Below are positions 17,996 through 26,605 of a stretch of DNA of 42,442 nt, piece by piece (positions within the stretch are counted from its first letter, which is position 1; each line of letters starts with the position of its first letter). The notes below the pieces were generated by a model. It was given only the letters and a program-made list of their open reading frames with translations. It was not told where the DNA came from and searched no databases. The translations under genes were made by a program, and so were the position numbers. The DNA is from an uncultured Mediterranea sp. (GTDB lineage Bacteria > Bacteroidota > Bacteroidia > Bacteroidales > Bacteroidaceae). The DNA is taken from assembly GCA_939791845.1 (NCBI GenBank), contig CALNEX010000002.1:1-42442 (forward strand), written 5' to 3'.

Positions 17996-19795
17996 ATGAG
18001 ACAAAAGATACATACCCTCGTGGCCTTGTCGGCCTCCTTGCTGCTGGGCACTTCGTGCAACGACTCCTTCATGGACCGGCAGCCCCACACGGAAATCGGT
18101 GTGGAGAGCTACTTCAATACCGAACGCGACTTGCAGATGTACTGCTACGGCCTGATGAACACGCCGGGCTACAGCTACAATTCGGACCAGGGCACCGACG
18201 ACCAGGCCACTACCGACATGGTGCTCATCAAGAACATCATGGCCTCGCCCAACCCCACCTCCGTCACCATAGACGCCGGGTGGGACTGGGAGCGCCTCTA
18301 CGACATCAACTTCTTCCTGGCCAACTGCGAGCGTGCCAACGTCACGCCCGAAGTGCTGGCCCACTACCAAGGCGTGGCGCGCTACTACCGCGCCGCCTTC
18401 TACATGGACAAGGTGAAGACCTACTCCGACGTGCCTTGGTATGACAAGGTGCTGACCACCGACGACCCCGACCTCTACAAGGCCCGCGACAAGCGCGAGG
18501 TGGTGGTGCAGCACATCTTCGAGGACTATGACTTTGCCGCCCAACATGTGCAGCCCGGCCAGCCCAAGGGTGCCATAGACAAGTGGATTGTCCTCGCCAC
18601 GCTGGCCCGCCATGCCCTCTACGAAGGCACTTACCGCAAATATCACCCCGAGCTGGCATTGGAAGCCACGGCCGACGAATTCCTGCGCAAGGCCGCCGAT
18701 GCCGCCTGGCAAATCATGCAGGAGGGCGGTTTCAGCATCTACAACACCGGCAAGCCCTACGAGGACTACTACACGTTGTTCAACAGTGAAGACCTCACCA
18801 CCAATCCGGAGATGATCCAGGCCCGTTACTATGAGAACGATGTGGCCGAGAACGGCTTCTGGGCCTATATGTTCGGCAGCTACATCCCCTGTCCCACGAA
18901 GGACCTGGTGCAGGCCTACCTGATGGCCGACGGCTCGTACTACTCTTCGCAGCCGGACTACCAGACCAAGCAGTTCGTCGAGGAGTTCCGGGACCGCGAC
19001 CCCCGCATCTACCAGACCTTGGCCTATCCGGGCTGGGAACTGATAAACACCATGACCTACGCCACCGGTGCCGGCATCTATGTGCAGGAGCTGAACAAGA
19101 ACTTCTCCGGCTACCACCAGATCAAGGGCTTCATCAACAACAAGGACGAGAACTATTACATGGGCATTGACTTCCCCGTCATCCGCTACGCCGAGGTCCT
19201 GCTGACCTATGCCGAGGCCAAGGCCGAGCTGGGTGAACTGACGCAGGACGTGCTGGACGAGACTGTCAACCTGCTGCGCGACCGCGCCGGCATGCCCCAC
19301 CTGATGATGAACCCGCCTGCCGACCCCGTGATGCAGGCCGCCTTCCCCGGCGTGGAGTCCACCCTGCTCGAAATCCGTCGCGAACGCCGCGTCGAACTGG
19401 TGTTCGAGGGCTTCCGCTTCGACGACCTCATGCGCTGGCACGCCGGCAAGCTGCTGGAGAAGGAGCCCGAAGGCCTCTATTTCCCCAGCCTGGGCAAGTT
19501 CGACCTGACAGGCGACGGCATCGAGGACATCTGCCTCATCCCCTCCGATCAGGACATCCCCGCCGAGGAGGACAAGGAAACGAACGCGTTGGGCAAGAAA
19601 CTGGCCTACTATCGCACGGGCACCATCGATGACCAGAACGCCACCGTCTACCTGACGGAAGGGGACCATGGTGTCATCCTGACCATCAAGGACATGGGCA
19701 CGTTCCAGGAACCGAAGTTCTATTACCGCCCCATACCGAACCACGAGATGGAACTGAACCCCAATCTGGGCCCGCAGCTCTTCGGCTGGGAGTGA
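17996..19795 (+). CDS. SusD/RagB family nutrient-binding outer membrane lipoprotein
   Basis: Lipobox LLLGTSC; FPVIRYAEVLLTYAEAKAELG and LLEIRRERRVELVFEGFRFDDLMRW motifs; directly after susC-like gene. Confidence 0.95.
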   Translation: MRQKIHTLVALSASLLLGTSCNDSFMDRQPHTEIGVESYFNTERDLQMYCYGLMNTPGYSYNSDQGTDDQATTDMVLIKNIMASPNPTSVTIDAGWDWERLYDINFFLANCERANVTPEVLAHYQGVARYYRAAFYMDKVKTYSDVPWYDKVLTTDDPDLYKARDKREVVVQHIFEDYDFAAQHVQPGQPKGAIDKWIVLATLARHALYEGTYRKYHPELALEATADEFLRKAADAAWQIMQEGGFSIYNTGKPYEDYYTLFNSEDLTTNPEMIQARYYENDVAENGFWAYMFGSYIPCPTKDLVQAYLMADGSYYSSQPDYQTKQFVEEFRDRDPRIYQTLAYPGWELINTMTYATGAGIYVQELNKNFSGYHQIKGFINNKDENYYMGIDFPVIRYAEVLLTYAEAKAELGELTQDVLDETVNLLRDRAGMPHLMMNPPADPVMQAAFPGVESTLLEIRRERRVELVFEGFRFDDLMRWHAGKLLEKEPEGLYFPSLGKFDLTGDGIEDICLIPSDQDIPAEEDKETNALGKKLAYYRTGTIDDQNATVYLTEGDHGVILTIKDMGTFQEPKFYYRPIPNHEMELNPNLGPQLFGWE

Positions 19796-19830
19796 TGCGT
19801 TTACAATATAATAACCTGATAGCAATGACA

Positions 19831-20739
19831 ATGAAAAGAAGAAATCTCCTGAAATGGTCGGCCCTGTGCTGCCTGACCATCCTGCTGGCCTCTTGCGGCA
19901 CGGCAGGAAAAGAAAAACAACCCGCACAACCCGCCACGAAGCTGACCTTCGCCTACCTGACCGACGTGCATCTGAACAAGGACAATGCCGGGAATGGCAA
20001 CGAGGGTCTGAAGAAAGCCTTGAAGGCCGCCGTGGACAACGGCGCGGAGTTCCTGATGTTTGGCGGTGACAATGCCGACACCGACCGCCTGGGCGATGCC
20101 GAAACCACGGCCGACACCCTCCACGCCCGCTTCGTCCGCCTGGTGGAAGAAGCCGGACTGCCCGCCTACTATACCATAGGCAATCACGACCGTTACTATC
20201 GCTTCGAGGGGCAGGCGGACACATTGGGCTTCAAGACATTCGAGAAGCACTATGGCCCCACATACCGGTCCTTCACGCAGAAGGGCGTGCACTTCGTTAT
20301 TCTCAATGCCCTCCATCCGCAGGGCGATGAGGCCCCCTACACCGTAGGCGCGGAACAACTGGCATGGCTGAAGGCCGATTTGGACACCGTGGCCCGGGAG
20401 ACCCCCGTCATCGTGTCCATCCACGTGCCCATGCTCTCGCTCTACTATCCCGTGGTGGAGGGCAGCATGAAGGCTTGGGACATGATAGCCGACACCAAGG
20501 CCGTGGTAGATTTGCTGAAGGAGCACAACACGCAACTCGTCCTCCAGGGACACCAGCACATCTACGAGCAGATTCAGGAACGCGACCTGTGGTTCGTCAC
20601 CGCCGGTGCCGTGTCTGCCTACTGGTGGCAAGGCGCTTTCCTGACGACCGAGGAAGGCATCCTGCTGGTCAAGGTGGACGAGAACAACCGCGTCACGTGG
20701 GAATACGTGGACTACGGTTGGGATGTGGAGAAGAAGTAA
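19831..20739 (+). CDS. Metallophosphoesterase (calcineurin-like) lipoprotein
   Basis: Lipobox ILLASC; metal-binding motifs YLTDVHLNK, GGDNADTDR, TIGNHDRYYR, QGHQHIYEQ. Start at 19825 or 19831. Confidence 0.88.
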   Translation: MKRRNLLKWSALCCLTILLASCGTAGKEKQPAQPATKLTFAYLTDVHLNKDNAGNGNEGLKKALKAAVDNGAEFLMFGGDNADTDRLGDAETTADTLHARFVRLVEEAGLPAYYTIGNHDRYYRFEGQADTLGFKTFEKHYGPTYRSFTQKGVHFVILNALHPQGDEAPYTVGAEQLAWLKADLDTVARETPVIVSIHVPMLSLYYPVVEGSMKAWDMIADTKAVVDLLKEHNTQLVLQGHQHIYEQIQERDLWFVTAGAVSAYWWQGAFLTTEEGILLVKVDENNRVTWEYVDYGWDVEKK

Positions 20740-20764
20740 ATGATCATTAAACCCTCAAATAAGA

Positions 20765-21892
20765 ATGAGAAGCAAAAGCATCATCCTGGCAGCGACGCTG
20801 CTTGCTGCCTCGGCCGGCTGGACTGGCATGTCCGCCCAGCAAGGCCAAGACCTGCCCGACCGCGTGAAGATGGGGCAGGAGAGAGTGAAAGTGCGCAAGG
20901 AAATCCGCCTCCCGCAGGTGGCCGGTTACGACTTGCTGAAGTGCGACCTGCATATCCACACCATCTTCTCCGACGGTATCGTGTGGCCGTCGTTGCGGGT
21001 GCGCGAGGCGTGGGAAGAGGGCTTGGATGCCATCGCCCTGACCGACCATGTAGAGGGGCAGCCCGCCCGCGAAGGCGTGCAGAAGGGTGACCTCGACCTG
21101 GCCTGCAAGAACGCCGAGGAAGAGGCCGACCGCCGCGACATCGTCTTGATAAAAGGGGCCGAAATCACCCGCTCCATGCCTCCAGGCCATCTCAACGCCC
21201 TCTTCCTGCAGGACGTGGACGCCTTGCAGCAGGACGACGTGCTCGATGCGCTGCGCGAGGCCAAGAAGCAGGGCGCGTTCATCTTCTGGAATCATCCGGG
21301 CTGGAACGTCAAGGAGGTGAAGTGGCACGACCTGCACGAACAGCTTTGGCAGGAAGGCTTGCTGAACGGCATCGAGGTCTTCAACGAGTTCGAGTGGTAT
21401 CCCAAAGCCCTGGAGTGGGCCAAGGAGAAGAACCTCACCATCGTGGCCAATACCGATGTGCACGACGTTATCGAGCGCCTGTATGACAAGCGTTATGCCT
21501 CCCACCGTCCCCTGACGCTGGTGATGGCCAAGGAGAAGAGTGCCGCCGCCATCAAGGATGCGCTCTTTGCCGGCCGCACCCTCATCTGGTTCTATGACAC
21601 GCTGTTGGGCAAGGCCGATTACCTGGAGGAGTTTTTCCGGGCGGCCGTGCAGGTGGAGACTCCTCACCACGTGACGGACGCCTATGCCTACCTGACGGTG
21701 AAGAACACCTGCGATGTCCCCTTCACACTTCAGGCTGAAGATGCTCCCCAAGGCTATCCCGCTTTCATCGTGCTGCCCGCCGGGGCATCGGTGGTGGTCA
21801 GCGTGCCGAAGGACGGGGCCGGCAACGTCACTTATACGGTGACCAACCTGCTCACCGCCTACGGGCAAGGCGTGGAAGTTTCATTGTTTTAA
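20765..21892 (+). CDS. PHP-domain phosphodiesterase (Sb-PDE-like)
   Basis: PHP motifs CDLHIHTIFSDG, ALTDHVEGQ, GAEITRSMPPGHLNALF, WNHPGW, ANTDVHD; signal peptide. Confidence 0.85.
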   Translation: MRSKSIILAATLLAASAGWTGMSAQQGQDLPDRVKMGQERVKVRKEIRLPQVAGYDLLKCDLHIHTIFSDGIVWPSLRVREAWEEGLDAIALTDHVEGQPAREGVQKGDLDLACKNAEEEADRRDIVLIKGAEITRSMPPGHLNALFLQDVDALQQDDVLDALREAKKQGAFIFWNHPGWNVKEVKWHDLHEQLWQEGLLNGIEVFNEFEWYPKALEWAKEKNLTIVANTDVHDVIERLYDKRYASHRPLTLVMAKEKSAAAIKDALFAGRTLIWFYDTLLGKADYLEEFFRAAVQVETPHHVTDAYAYLTVKNTCDVPFTLQAEDAPQGYPAFIVLPAGASVVVSVPKDGAGNVTYTVTNLLTAYGQGVEVSLF

Positions 21893-21908
21893 CGGACAAT
21901 AAGGACAG

Positions 21909-21931
21909 AGGTAGGCCGAAAATGCCTACCT
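21909..21931 (+). promoter_or_regulatory. Inverted repeat AGGTAGGC-n7-GCCTACCT overlapping a -7 element TACCTTTG (21927-21934)
   Basis: Perfect 8-nt arms read directly; right arm overlaps the putative promoter of the alkaline phosphatase gene. Confidence 0.6.
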
Positions 21932-21993
21932 TTGTTCGCATTTCTACGGACGTGGACAATAACTTTCATTTCAAACCATAAACATTTGCAGTT

Positions 21994-23394
21994 ATGAAGA
22001 GACTGACCTATCTTTTGTTTTTCGTCCTGCTGGCGGTGACAGCCCAAGCCCAGCGGGCCAAGTATGTGTTCTATTTCATCGGCGACGGCATGGGCCTGAA
22101 CCAGGTGAACACCACGGAGATGTATCTGGGCGAACAGGAAGGCCGCATCGGTATCGCCCCCCTGACCTTCGCCTCGTTCCCCGTGGCTGGCATGGCAACG
22201 ACCTACTCCGCCACCAACTCCATCACCGACTCGGCGGCAGGCGGCACGGCTCTGGCCACCGGTTCGAAAACCTACAACGGCGCCATCGGCGTGAACACGG
22301 ACAAGGAAACCGTGATGAGCGTGGCCGAGCGTGCCAAGCGTTCCGGCAAGAAAGTGGGCGTGACCACCAGCGTCAGCGTGGACCACGCGACGCCCGCTTC
22401 CTTCTATGCCCATCAGCCGGACCGAAACATGTATTATGAAATCGCCCAGGATATGCTGAAGGCAGGCTTCGACTTCTATGCCGGCGGCGGTTTCCTGAAG
22501 CCGGACAAAACTTTCGATGGCAAGTCGGCCCCCAGCATCTTCCCGCAAATCGAGGAGGCCGGTTACACGCTGGCCCGCGGTGTGGACGAGTATGAGGCCA
22601 AGTGTGCCGATGCCGACAAGATGGTGCTGATTCAGGACGAGGATGCGGTCGACACCAACCTGCCCTATGCCATCGACCGCGAGGAAGGCGACCTGACGCT
22701 GAAGCAAATCACCGAGAGCGCGATAGATTTCCTGATGAAGGACAACAACAAGGGCTTCTTCCTGATGGTGGAAGGCGGCAAGATTGACTGGGCCTGCCAC
22801 AACAACGACGTGGCCACGGTGGTCCGTGAGGTCCTGGACTTGGACGAGGCGGTCAAGGTGGCCTACGAGTTCTACAAGAAGCACCCGAAGGAGACGCTTA
22901 TCGTCATCACCGCCGACCACGAGACGGGCGGCCTGGGCATGGGACGTGAAGGCTACACGCTGGCCCTGAAGTCGGTGGTCAACCAGGACAATTCGCAGGA
23001 AATGCTGTCCCGCGCCATCACCGACCTGCGCAAGAATGCGGGCCACAAGGCCACGTGGGAGGAAGTGAAGGCCCTGCTGGCCGACAAGATGGGCTTCTGG
23101 GAGGAACTCCCCTTGAGCTGGGAGCAGGAACGCCTGTTGCACGATGTCTATCAGGAATCCTTCGTGGAGAACCACGTGGAGTTTGCCGAGAGCATGTACG
23201 CCAAGACCGAGCCGTTGGCCGCTGCCGCCCGCAAGGTGATGAGCCAGTTGGCGTTGGTCGGCTGGACGTCGGGCGACCACACGGCCGAGTATGTGCCTGT
23301 CTTCGCCATCGGTGCCGGATCCAAGGCGTTTTTCGGCAAGATGGACAATACGGACATCCCCAAGCGCATCGCCAAGGCTGCCGGTTACAAATAA
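21994..23394 (+). CDS. Alkaline phosphatase (PhoA superfamily)
   Basis: FIGDGMGLNQ metal site, TDSAAGGTALATG catalytic Ser motif, TADHETGGLGMG, WTSGDHTAEYVPVFAIG; signal peptide. Confidence 0.94.
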   Translation: MKRLTYLLFFVLLAVTAQAQRAKYVFYFIGDGMGLNQVNTTEMYLGEQEGRIGIAPLTFASFPVAGMATTYSATNSITDSAAGGTALATGSKTYNGAIGVNTDKETVMSVAERAKRSGKKVGVTTSVSVDHATPASFYAHQPDRNMYYEIAQDMLKAGFDFYAGGGFLKPDKTFDGKSAPSIFPQIEEAGYTLARGVDEYEAKCADADKMVLIQDEDAVDTNLPYAIDREEGDLTLKQITESAIDFLMKDNNKGFFLMVEGGKIDWACHNNDVATVVREVLDLDEAVKVAYEFYKKHPKETLIVITADHETGGLGMGREGYTLALKSVVNQDNSQEMLSRAITDLRKNAGHKATWEEVKALLADKMGFWEELPLSWEQERLLHDVYQESFVENHVEFAESMYAKTEPLAAAARKVMSQLALVGWTSGDHTAEYVPVFAIGAGSKAFFGKMDNTDIPKRIAKAAGYK

Positions 23395-23414
23395 CGGGCA
23401 AACCGATATAAGTC

Positions 23415-23489
23415 AGGCGCGGATTACGCGGATTTCACGGAATAAACCCATAAGGGGAAGAATCCGTGGAATCCGCGTAATCCGCGCCT
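23415..23489. terminator. Long inverted repeat between convergent genes, possible bidirectional terminator
   Basis: Left arm 23415-23443 AGGCGCGGATTACGCGGATTTCACGGAAT; right arm 23461-23489 reverse-complements it at 27 of 29 positions; 17-nt loop. Confidence 0.7.
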
Positions 23490-23501
23490 CTTTTCGTGAC
23501 G

Positions 23502-24266
23502 TTACAACTGCGTTTCTCCCTCGATGTAGTTCTCCAGGAAGAGGTGTTCCCCGTCGAACACGGCGTAGGAGAAGAAGTTGATCCAGTCGCCCAGGATGAC
23601 CACGCGCGACGTGGCGTTCAGCATCAGGTCCAGCTCGATGTGGCGGTGCCCGTAGATGAAGTAGTTGATGTCCGGGTGCGTCTTCAGGTAGTTCTTGGTG
23701 TAGAGCACGAGGGGTTCCTTGTCCTCGCCCATATAGTCCGGGTCCTTGCCGTCCACGCGCTTCAGGCGGCTGTGTTTGGCCCAGTTCAGGCCCAAGGCCA
23801 CGCTCCAGCGGGGATGCAGGGCGGAGAAGAGGCGTTGCATCGTGCGGCTGTGGAACAGCAGGCGCAGCAGCTTGAAGCCCGCATCGGGGTCGCCCAGACC
23901 GTCGCCGTGGGCCAGGTAGAACTCCTTGCCATGGATTTCGGTGGTCAGCGCCTCGCGGTGCAGGATGACGCCGCACTCCTTCTCCAGGTAGTCGCCGCAC
24001 CAGATGTCGTGGTTGCCGATGAAGAAGTGCACTTCCACCCCGAGGTCCGTCAGCTCGGACACCTTGCCCAGGAAGCGCGTGTAGCCCTTGGGCACGACGG
24101 TTTTGAATTCGTACCAGAAGTCGAACATGTCGCCCAGCAGGTAGACGGCCGAAGCCTTGTGCTTGATGCTGTCCAGGAAACGGACCAGGCGGCGTTCCTG
24201 TGTCCGTCCGTGGGGGATGGCGAGGGAGCCCAGATGGGCATCGGAGAGGAAGTAGACGTTCTTCAT
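23502..24266 (-). CDS. lpxH: UDP-2,3-diacylglucosamine diphosphatase family metallophosphoesterase
   Basis: FLSDAHLGS, GDMFDFWYEFK, GNHDIWCGDYL, AHGDGLGDPD, YGHRHIELDL. Confidence 0.9.
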   Translation of the reverse strand: MKNVYFLSDAHLGSLAIPHGRTQERRLVRFLDSIKHKASAVYLLGDMFDFWYEFKTVVPKGYTRFLGKVSELTDLGVEVHFFIGNHDIWCGDYLEKECGVILHREALTTEIHGKEFYLAHGDGLGDPDAGFKLLRLLFHSRTMQRLFSALHPRWSVALGLNWAKHSRLKRVDGKDPDYMGEDKEPLVLYTKNYLKTHPDINYFIYGHRHIELDLMLNATSRVVILGDWINFFSYAVFDGEHLFLENYIEGETQL

Positions 24267-24323
24267 AAGCGTGTTGATAAGTAGTGATTCATATAAAAAT
24301 AAGGGATGGCGTTCCTTTGGCTT

Positions 24324-25442
24324 TTATGGCCGATGTCCCAGCAGGTCGTTCAGCAAGTTGTACGAGAAATCCACTTGTACAATCTTTCCTTCCGGGTCAA
24401 TAAGCACCTTCGTGGGAAAATGCTGCACGTTATAGGCTCTCGTTATTTCGCCGTGTTCGTTATGGTCAAATACGTTCACCCAAGGCAGTTTGTATCTTTC
24501 CACTGCTTTCCTCCATCGGTCTTCCGTGTCGTGGCAGCAGATGGCCACTACTTCCAGTTTGTCTTTGTATTTGGCGTAGTGCTCTTTCAACTCCGGGAAA
24601 CCTTTGATGCACCAGATGCACCAACTTCCCCAGAAGTCAAGGATGACGTATTTGCCCCGTAGTGAGGATAAGGTGAAGTCATGGCCTTGCAGGTCTTTCA
24701 AGGTGAAGTCGGGGGCGTTTTCCCCTTTCAGGACTTCTTTCTTGTTCTCCTGCTCCTGTCCTATCTGCACCAGCTTTTGGTAGAGCGGGGCCAACGGGCC
24801 GCCCTTAACTTGGTCGGACAGGTCGTGCAGCGGGGAGCCGTTGTGTCCGGTAATCCCCCTTTTATAGCAGAGGTAGAGGGCCGCGTCTTCGCCCGAGTGT
24901 TCGTGGATGTATTCCAGGATGGCTTCGTCCATGTCCTGATAGTAGTCATAGTAGGCCATGCGGAAGTTGCTGATGGAGTCGCGGTCCACGCCGGCTGCCT
25001 GCATGGAATCGGCCTGTGCTTCGGCTTGGGCAATCTTGTCCAGGTAGGGCTGCCATAGTTTTTCGCTGTCCAGGTAGGTTTGGTAGAACGCGCTCCCTTT
25101 TACTTGATAGCTGTCCACCGAGCCTGTCACCTTGACGGACTCTCCGGGCAAGACCACTACCTCGATTTCCTGTTGTTTCTTTTGCTTGAGGGGATAGAGG
25201 GTGATTCTCACCGGAAGCGAATCTTTCTCGATGGGCAAGGAGAAGGCGCCTTGTTGGCAGACGATGATGTCCGTCCGCATGTGTTCATCCTTGATGTCGT
25301 CCACAAAACGGCTGGATACGAGCAGTGTATCGTTGGGAAGCCCGGTCAGTGTCCCGCTGAGGCTTGTCTCGCGCGGAGCATTGGCTTGGCAGGCTGTCAA
25401 CAATAGCACAATGCTTGTCCAGGTGATAATGCAATTCTTCAT
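24324..25442 (-). CDS. TlpA-family thioredoxin-like lipoprotein, DUF4369-like N-terminus (paralog 1, CIWC)
   Basis: Lipobox LLLTAC; SLSGTLTGLPNDTLLV N-domain; DFWGSWCIWCIKGFPELKEHYAKYKDKLEVVAI. Confidence 0.9.
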   Translation of the reverse strand: MKNCIITWTSIVLLLTACQANAPRETSLSGTLTGLPNDTLLVSSRFVDDIKDEHMRTDIIVCQQGAFSLPIEKDSLPVRITLYPLKQKKQQEIEVVVLPGESVKVTGSVDSYQVKGSAFYQTYLDSEKLWQPYLDKIAQAEAQADSMQAAGVDRDSISNFRMAYYDYYQDMDEAILEYIHEHSGEDAALYLCYKRGITGHNGSPLHDLSDQVKGGPLAPLYQKLVQIGQEQENKKEVLKGENAPDFTLKDLQGHDFTLSSLRGKYVILDFWGSWCIWCIKGFPELKEHYAKYKDKLEVVAICCHDTEDRWRKAVERYKLPWVNVFDHNEHGEITRAYNVQHFPTKVLIDPEGKIVQVDFSYNLLNDLLGHRP

Positions 25443-25450
25443 GCGGGGTG

Positions 25451-26590
25451 TTATTTGAACAGTTCGTCCAGGTATTCATAGAAGGCCGGGTCTTCGCCCA
25501 CCACAATCTTGGCAATCTTGCCTTCGGGGTCCACGACAATCTTCGTGGGATAACCCTGTATGGCGTAGAGGATGCTGACATCGGGGTCGCCGGCGTTGCG
25601 CACGTGCAGCCAGGGCAATTCATGCTTCTCCACGGCGGCCTTCCATTTCTCCTCCGTGTCGCGGCAGTCGATGCCCAGGATTTCCAGCTTGCCCTTGTAC
25701 TTTTCGTAGTACTTCTTCATATCGGGGATGCCCTTGATGCACCAGCCGCACCAGCTGCCCCAGAAGTCCAGCACTACGTATTTGCCGCGCAGGGAGCTGA
25801 GGGAGAGGGGTTGGCCGTTGAGGTCGTTCAGGGTGAAGTCGGGGGCAGGAAGGCCCTCCTTGATTTTGGCTTCGGCTTCCTCACGGGCCTTTGCCTTTTT
25901 CACTTGTGCATCCAAATATTGGTAGAATCCGGAGAATACGCCGTTTTTGGCTTTGTCGCCCAGCAGGGACAGGGCTTCTTCCATCCGGCTTCCGGATTGG
26001 GAGGCCAGGAAAACGGAGGCATCCTCGTCCGGATGTTGGCGAATATAATCGATGTGCAGAGCCATCGCCCGTTGTCCCAACGCTTGTATTTGTGCGGTGA
26101 TGGTGGAATCTTCCGGGAGGTCTGTCGGGTCGATGTTGCTGTGCTTCTTCAGGATGGTTTGGAGAGAGTCGATGGTGGGTTGCCACGTCTTTTCGGCTTC
26201 GTTGAGGGAGGCATAGAAGTCACTGCCTTCCACTTTATAATCTTCCAATGAGCCGTTCACTGTCAGTGCGTCGTTGGGGAAGGCCACGATTCGGATGTTC
26301 TGGGTCATGTTGAGCATCTTGTTGCCAGCAGGTTTGGCGAAGATGACGGCTTGTATGGGCAGGGTGTCACACTCCAGCGTGAGGCTGAATTTGCCGTCTA
26401 GCAGGGCAACGGTGTCCAACTTGGTGGCGGAACTTCCACCGGAAACTGTAGGCAGGGCTGCGTGCGTCACCAGCAGCGTGTCACTCTCCACCCCCGTCAG
26501 CGTGCCGCTGATGGTGATGTTCTTCGATGAGGGTTGGCAGGCGCAGAGCAGTGCAGCCCCGGCCAACATCATAAGTACGTTCTTTTTCAT
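25451..26590 (-). CDS. TlpA-family thioredoxin-like lipoprotein, DUF4369-like N-terminus (paralog 2, CGWC)
   Basis: Lipobox ALLCAC; DFWGSWCGWCIKGIPDMKKYYEKYKGKLEILGIDCRDTEEKWKAAVEKHELPWLHVRN. Confidence 0.92.
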   Translation of the reverse strand: MKKNVLMMLAGAALLCACQPSSKNITISGTLTGVESDTLLVTHAALPTVSGGSSATKLDTVALLDGKFSLTLECDTLPIQAVIFAKPAGNKMLNMTQNIRIVAFPNDALTVNGSLEDYKVEGSDFYASLNEAEKTWQPTIDSLQTILKKHSNIDPTDLPEDSTITAQIQALGQRAMALHIDYIRQHPDEDASVFLASQSGSRMEEALSLLGDKAKNGVFSGFYQYLDAQVKKAKAREEAEAKIKEGLPAPDFTLNDLNGQPLSLSSLRGKYVVLDFWGSWCGWCIKGIPDMKKYYEKYKGKLEILGIDCRDTEEKWKAAVEKHELPWLHVRNAGDPDVSILYAIQGYPTKIVVDPEGKIAKIVVGEDPAFYEYLDELFK

Positions 26591-26605
26591 CTGAATGTAT
26601 CGGTT

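Noticed and set aside
17975-20224. 749-aa minus-strand ORF opposite the SusD gene
   Set aside because: Antisense to clear SusD and phosphoesterase coding sequence; low-complexity His/Val/Gly-rich translation typical of the mirror strand in high-GC DNA.
20747-21868. 373-aa minus-strand ORF opposite the PHP gene
   Set aside because: Antisense mirror ORF with no family signature.
21889-23280. 463-aa minus-strand ORF opposite alkaline phosphatase
   Set aside because: Antisense mirror ORF; the plus strand carries full alkaline phosphatase motifs.
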